From Margaritifera margaritifera (lineage: Eukaryota; Mollusca; Bivalvia; Unionida; Margaritiferidae), in the NCBI GenBank assembly GCA_029931535.1, contig JAQPZY010001344.1, forward strand, positions 1,157,501 through 1,221,500: a stretch of DNA of 64,000 nt. Direction: 5' to 3'. Made by a program: the position numbers and the translations under genes. Position 1 is the first letter of the stretch. Every line of letters starts with the position of its first letter. The notes under the pieces were generated by a model, which was given only the letters and a program-made list of their open reading frames with translations, was not told the origin of the DNA and made no database searches. Below, piece after piece: positions 58,401-64,000 of this stretch.

Positions 58401-61400
58401 CTGAGTCAATACTTACTAGTTGTATAGGGTGGACAAGGACTGAGTCAATACTTACTAGTTGTATAGGGTGGACAAGGACTGAGTCAATAATTACTAGTTG
58501 CATAGGGTGGACAAGGACTGAATCAATACTTACTAGTTGTATAGGACGGACAAGGACTGAGTCAATACTTACTAGTTGTATAGGGTGGACAAGGACTGAG
58601 TCAATACTTACTAGTTGTATAGGGTGGACAAGGACTGAGTCAATACTTACTAGTTGTATAGCGTGGACAAGGACTGAGTCAATACTTACTAGTTGTATAG
58701 GGTGGACAAGGACTGAGTCAATACTTACTAGTTGTATAGGGTGGACAAGGACTGAGTCAAAACTTACTAGTTGTATCGGGTGGACAAGGACTGAGTCAAT
58801 ACTTACTAGTTGTATAGGGTGGATAAGGACTGAGTCAATACTTACTAGTTGTACAGGGTGGACAAGGACTGAGTCAATACTTACTAGTTGTATAGGATGG
58901 ACTAAGACAGATTCAATACTTACTAGTTGTATAGTGTGGACAAGGACTAAGTCAATACTTACTAGTTGTATAGGATGGACTAAGACAGATTCAATACTTA
59001 CTAGTTGTACAGGACGGACTAAGACAGATTCAATACTTACTAGTTGTATAGGATGGACAAGGACTGAGTCAATACTTACTAGTTGTATAGGGTGGACAAG
59101 GACTGAGTCAATACTTACTAGTTGTATAGGACGGACAAGGACTGAGTCAATACTTACTAGTTGTAAAGGATGGACTAAGACAGATTCAATACTTACTAGT
59201 TGTATAGTGTGGACAAGGAATGAGTCAATACTTACTAGTTGAATAGGATGGACAAGGACTGAGTCAATACTTACTAGTTGTATAGGGTGGACAAGGACTG
59301 AGTCAATACTTACTAGTTGTAAAGGATGGACAAGGACTGAGACAATACTTACTAGTTGTTAAGGATGGACAAGGACTGAGTCAATACTTACTAGTTGTAT
59401 AGGGTGGACAAGGACTGAGTCAATACTTACTAGTTGTATAGGATGGACAAGGACTGAGTCAATACTTACTAGTTGTATAGGATGGACAAGGACTGAGTCA
59501 ATACTTACTAGTTGTACAGGATGGACTAAGACAGATTCAATACTTACTATTTGTATAGCGTGGACAAGGACTGAGTCAATACTTACTAGTTGTAAAGGAT
59601 GGACAAGTACTGAGTCAATACTTACTAGTTGTATAGGGTGGACAAGGACTGAGTCAATACTTACTAGTTGTAAAGGATGGACAAGGACTGAGTCAATACT
59701 TACTAGTTGTAAAGGATGGACAAGGATAGAGTCAATACTTACTAGTTGTATAGGGTGGACAAGGACTGAGTCAATACTTACTAGTTGTATAGGATGGACA
59801 AGGACTGAGTCAATACTTACTAGTTGTATAGGATGGACAAGGACTGAGTCAATACTTACTAGTTGTATAGGATGGACTAAGACAGATTCAATACTTACTA
59901 GTTGTATAGTGTGCACAAGGACTGAGTCAATACTTACTAGTTGTAAAGGATGGACAAGGACTGAGTCAATACTTACTAGTTGTATAGGGTGGACAAGGAC
60001 TGAGTCAATTCTTACTAGTTGTATAGGACGGACAAGGACTGAGTCAATACTTACTAGTTGTAAAGGATGGACTAAGACAGATTCAATATTTACTAGTTGT
60101 ATAGGACGGACAAGGACTGAGTCAATACTTACTAGTTGTATAGGATGGACAAGGACTGAGTCAATACTTACTAGTTGTATAGGGTGGACAAGGACTGAGT
60201 CAATACTTACTAGTTGTAAAGGATGGACAAGGACTGAGTCAATACTTACTAGTTGTAAAGGATGGACAAGGACTGAGTCAATACTTACTAGTTGTATAGG
60301 GTTTACAAGGACTGAGTCAATACTTACTAGTTGTATAGGATGGACAAGGACTGAGTCAATACTTACTAGTTGTATAGGATGGACAAGGACTGAGTCAATA
60401 CTTACTAGTTGTATAGGATGGACTAAGACAGATTCAATACTTACTAGTTGTATAGTGTGGACAAGGACTGAGTCAATACTTACTAGTTGTAAAGGATGGA
60501 AAAGGACTGAGTCAATACTTACTAGTTGTATAGGGTGGACAAGGACTGAGTCAATACTTACTAGTTGTATAGGACGGACAAGGACTGAGTCAATACTTAC
60601 TAGTTGTAAAGGATGGACTAAGACAGATTCAATACTTACTAGTTGTAAAGGATGGACAAGGACTGAGTCAATACTTACTAGTTGTACAGGGTGGAGAAGG
60701 ACTCAGTCAATACTTACTAGGTGTATAGGGTAGACAAGGACTGAGTCAATACTTACTAGTTGTAATGGATGGACTAAGACAGATTCAATACTTACTAGTT
60801 GTATAGTGTGGACAAGGACTGAGTCAATACTTACTAGTTGTATAGGATAGACAAGGACTGAGTCAATACTTACTAGTTGTATTGGATGGACTAAGACAGA
60901 TTCAATACTTACTAGTTGTATAGTGTGGACAAGGACTGAGTCAATACTTACTAGTTGTATAGGATATACAAGGACTGAGTCAATACTTACTAGTTGTATA
61001 GGATGGACTAAGACAGATTCAATACTTACTAGTCGTATAGTGTGGACAAGGACTGAGTCAATACTTACTAGTTGTAAAGGATGGACAAGGACTGAGTCAA
61101 TACTTACTAGTTGTATAGGGTGGACAAGGACTGAGTCAATACTTACTAGTTGTAAAGGATGGACAAGGACTGAGTCAATACTTACTAGTTGTAAAGGATG
61201 GACTAAGACAGATTCAATACTTACTAGTTGTATAGTGTGGACAAGGACTGAGTCAATACTTACTAGTTGTAAAGGATGGACAAGGACTGAGTCAATACTT
61301 ACTAGTTCTATAGGACGGACAAGGACTGAGTCAATACTTACTAGTTGTATAGGATGGACTAAGACAGATTCAATACTTACTAGTTGTATAGTGTGGACAA

Positions 61401-64000
61401 GGACTGAGTCAATACTTACTAGTTGTAAAGGATGGACTAAGACAGATTCAATACTTACTAGTTGTATAGGACGGACAAGGACTGAGTTAATACTTACTAG
61501 TTGTATAGGGTGGACAAGGACTGAGTCAATACTTACTAGTTGTATAGGGTGGACAAGGACTGAGTCAATACTTACTAGTTGTATAGGATGGACTAAGACA
61601 GATTCAATACTTACTAGTTGTATAGTGTGGACAAGGACTGAGTCAATACTTACTAGTTGTATAGGGTGGACAGGGACTGAGTCAATACTTACTAGTTGTA
61701 TAGGATGGACTAGGACAGATTCAATACTTACTAGTTGTATAGTGTGGACAAGGACTGAGTCAATACTTACTAGTTGTATAGGATGGACAAGGACTGAGTC
61801 AATACTTACTAGTTGTATAGGATGGACTAAGACAGATTCAATACTTACTAGTTGTATAGTGTGGACAAGGACTGAGTCAATACTTACTAGTTGTAAAGGA
61901 TGGACAAGGACTGAGTCAATACTTACTAGTTGTATAGGGTGGACAAGGACTGAGTCAATACTAACTAGTTGTAAAGGATGGACAAGGACTGAGTCAATAC
62001 TTACTAGTTGTAAAGGATGGACAAGGACTGAGTCAATTCTTACTAGTTGTAAAGGATGGACAAGGACTGAGTCAATACTTACTAGTTGTATAGGATGGAC
62101 AAGGACTGAGTCAATACATACTGGTTGTAAAGGATGGACAAGGACTGAGTCAATACTTACTAGTTGTAAAGGATGGACAAGGACTGAGTCAATACTTACT
62201 AGTTGTAAAGGATGGACAAGGACTGAGTCAATACTTACTAGTTGTAAAGGATGGACATGGACTGAGTCAATACTTACTAGTTGTAAAGGATGGACAAGGA
62301 TTGAGTCAATACTTACTAGTTGTATAGGATGGACTAAGACAGATTCAATACTTACTAGTTGTATAGTGTGGACAAGGACTAAGTCAATACTTACTAGTTG
62401 TATAGGATGGACTAAGACAGATTCAGTACTTACTAGTTGTATAGGACGGACAAGGACTGAGTCAATACTTACTTGTTGTATAGGATGGACAAGGACTGAG
62501 TCAATACTTACTAGTTGTATAGGGTGGACAAGGACTGAGTCAATACTTACTAGTTGTAAAGGATGGACAAGGACTGAGTCAATACTTACTAGTTGTAAAG
62601 GATGGACAAGGACTGAGTCAATACTTACTAGTTGTAAGGGATGGAGATGGACTGAGTCAATACTTACTAGTTGTATAGGGTGGACAAGGACTGAGTCAAT
62701 ACTTACTAGTTGTATAGGGTGGACAAGGACTGAGTCAATACTTACTAGTTGTATAGGACGGACAAGGAATGAGTCAATACTTACTAGTTGTATAGGATGG
62801 ACTAAGACAGATTCAATACTTACTAGTTGTATAGTGCGGACAAGGACTGAGTCAATACTTACTAGTTGTAAAGGATGGACTAAGACAGATTCAATACTTA
62901 CTAGTTGTATAGGACGGACAAGGACTGAGTCAATACTTACTAGTTGTATAGGGTGGACACGGACTGAGTCAATACTTACTAGTTGTAAAGGGTGGACATT
63001 GACTGAGTCAATACTTACTAGTTGTAAAGGGTGGACATTGACTGAGTCAATACTTACTAGTTGTATAGGATGGACTAAGACAGATTCAATACTTGCTAGT
63101 TGTCTAGTGTGGACAAGGACTGAGTCAATACTTACTAGTTGTATAGGATGGACAAGGACTGAGTCAATACTTACTAGTTGTATAGGGTGGACAAGGACTG
63201 AGTCAATACTTACTAGTTGTAAAGGATGGACAAGGACTGAGTCAATACTTACTAGTTGTAAAGGATGGACAAGGACTGAGTCAATACTTACTAGTTGTAT
63301 AGGGTGGACAAGGACTGAGTCAATACTTACTAGTTGTAAAGGACGGACAAGGACTGAGTCAATACTTACTAGTTGTAAAGGATGGACAAGGACTGAGTCA
63401 ATACTTACTAGTTGTAAAGGATGGACAAGGACTGAGTCAATACTTACTAGTTGTAAAGGATGGACAAGGACTGAGTCAGTACTTACTAGTTGTATAGGAT
63501 GGACAAGGACTGAGTCAATACTTACTAGTTGTAAAGGATGGACAAGGACTGAGTCAATACTTACTAGTTGTAAAGGATGGACAAGGACTGTGTCAATACT
63601 TACTGGTTGTATAGGGTGGACTAAGACAGATTCAATACTTACTAGTTGTATAGTGTGGACAATGACTGAGTCAATGCTTACTAGTTGTAAAGGATGGACA
63701 AGGACTGAGTCAATACTTACTAGTTGTATAGGGTGGACAAGGACTGAGTCAGTACTTACTAGTTGTATAGGACGGACAAGGACTGAGTCAATACTTACTA
63801 GTTGTAAAGGATGGAGTAAGACAGATTCAATACTTACTAGTTGTATAGTGTGGACAAGGACTGAGTCAATACTTACTAGTTGTATAGGATGGACTAAGAC
63901 AGATTCAATACTTACTAGTTGTATAGGACGGACAAGGACTGAGTCAATACTTACTTGTTGTATAGGATGGACAAGGACTGAGTCAATACTTACTAGTTGT
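58395..64000. repeat. 39-bp minisatellite, about 144 copies, continuing past the window
   Basis: The unit is 'aaggactgagtcaatactta' then 'ctagttgtatagggtggac'. Main variants differ at 'tatagggtgg', 'tataggatgg', 'taaaggatgg' and 'taggacgg'. A distinct type-B unit, 'taagacagattcaatactta', is usually followed by 'tagtgtgg'. Type-B units at 58902, 58980, 59175, 59526, 59877, 60072, 60423, 60618, 60774 and onward to 63075 are all separated by exact multiples of 39, so no net indel occurred over about 4.2 kb. The spacing 9-5-9-5 units from 59526 gives a 546-bp higher-order repeat; 3-unit (117-bp) spacing recurs later. Both strands are largely open (plus WTRTESILTSCIG, minus VHPIQLVSIDSVL) because the unit lacks stops in those frames; scattered stops (tgg to tag, tgt to tga) break the frames. 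Not treated as a gene. Confidence 0.96.

Noticed and set aside
58395..64000. Long coding gene with a 13-residue repeat
   Set aside because: Both strands are open for the same reason (39-bp unit with no stop in those frames), point stops are scattered through it, and no unique domain or start is tied to it.

Overview
Organism. This is eukaryotic, AT-rich, intron/intergenic-type DNA with no recognisable host protein-coding gene. Several dispersed sequences look like those common in molluscs, particularly bivalves: a (GACG)n-tailed element near 5.8 kb and 32.9 kb, a '...gggacataactcaag' element near 31 kb, a tRNA-derived SINE with a 3' part ending 'ctccaccaaatatactggcc', an L1/Tx1-like non-LTR element and an L2/CR1-like non-LTR element. 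A mollusc, perhaps a bivalve, is my best inference. It rests on remembered family resemblance and was not tested.

What the window holds. It is a retrotransposon and tandem-repeat landscape. About 25 unrelated minisatellite arrays (units mostly 27-44 bp, a few of 19, 46-68 and 90 bp) cover roughly a quarter of the 64 kb. About 15 (TA)n tracts and many (CT)n, (GA)n, (TATG)n and (TTA)n tracts add to this. Long open reading frames in the window nearly all come from arrays whose unit is a multiple of 3, so I do not treat them as genes.

Layout. 0-5 kb: LTR fragment, 32-bp array, and a nested block in which a (TATG)n tract holds a tRNA-type SINE that is itself split by a 962-bp solo LTR. 5-12 kb: second LTR fragment (minus strand), hAT-type MITE, C-rich patch, a 39-bp array (9.4-10.2 kb) and a 19-bp array (10.7-12.1 kb). 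12-20 kb: small arrays (43, 29 and 40 bp) and a SINE-like element between TA tracts. 20.3-24.4 kb: the longest stretch of ordinary complex sequence. 24.6-26.5 kb: 30-bp array beside a decayed acidic coding fragment. 27-31 kb: a 42/51-bp array, a decayed coding patch, a 60-bp array and a 63/46-bp array. 31.4-32.1 kb: a broken ORF of unknown family on the minus strand. 33-51 kb: more arrays, two hAT-type MITEs with target-site duplications (42.2 and 44.6 kb), two more copies of the SINE-like element, and inverted repeats. 53.9-64 kb: a decayed Tx1-like element carrying a 37-bp array, interrupted by a 5'-truncated L2/CR1-like element that carries its own 41-bp array. This is followed by the tail of the Tx1 element and a 39-bp array of at least 5.6 kb (about 144 units) that runs off the end of the window.

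How things relate. The most informative region is 53.9-64 kb, where three minisatellites of different unit (37, 41 and 39 bp) lie in or directly against non-LTR retrotransposon coding sequence. For the first two the array unit is visibly a piece of the RT coding region. The large 39-bp array keeps an exact 39-bp register over more than 4 kb and has a 14-unit higher-order pattern. Nothing here looks like an operon, RNA gene, CRISPR locus or intact gene.
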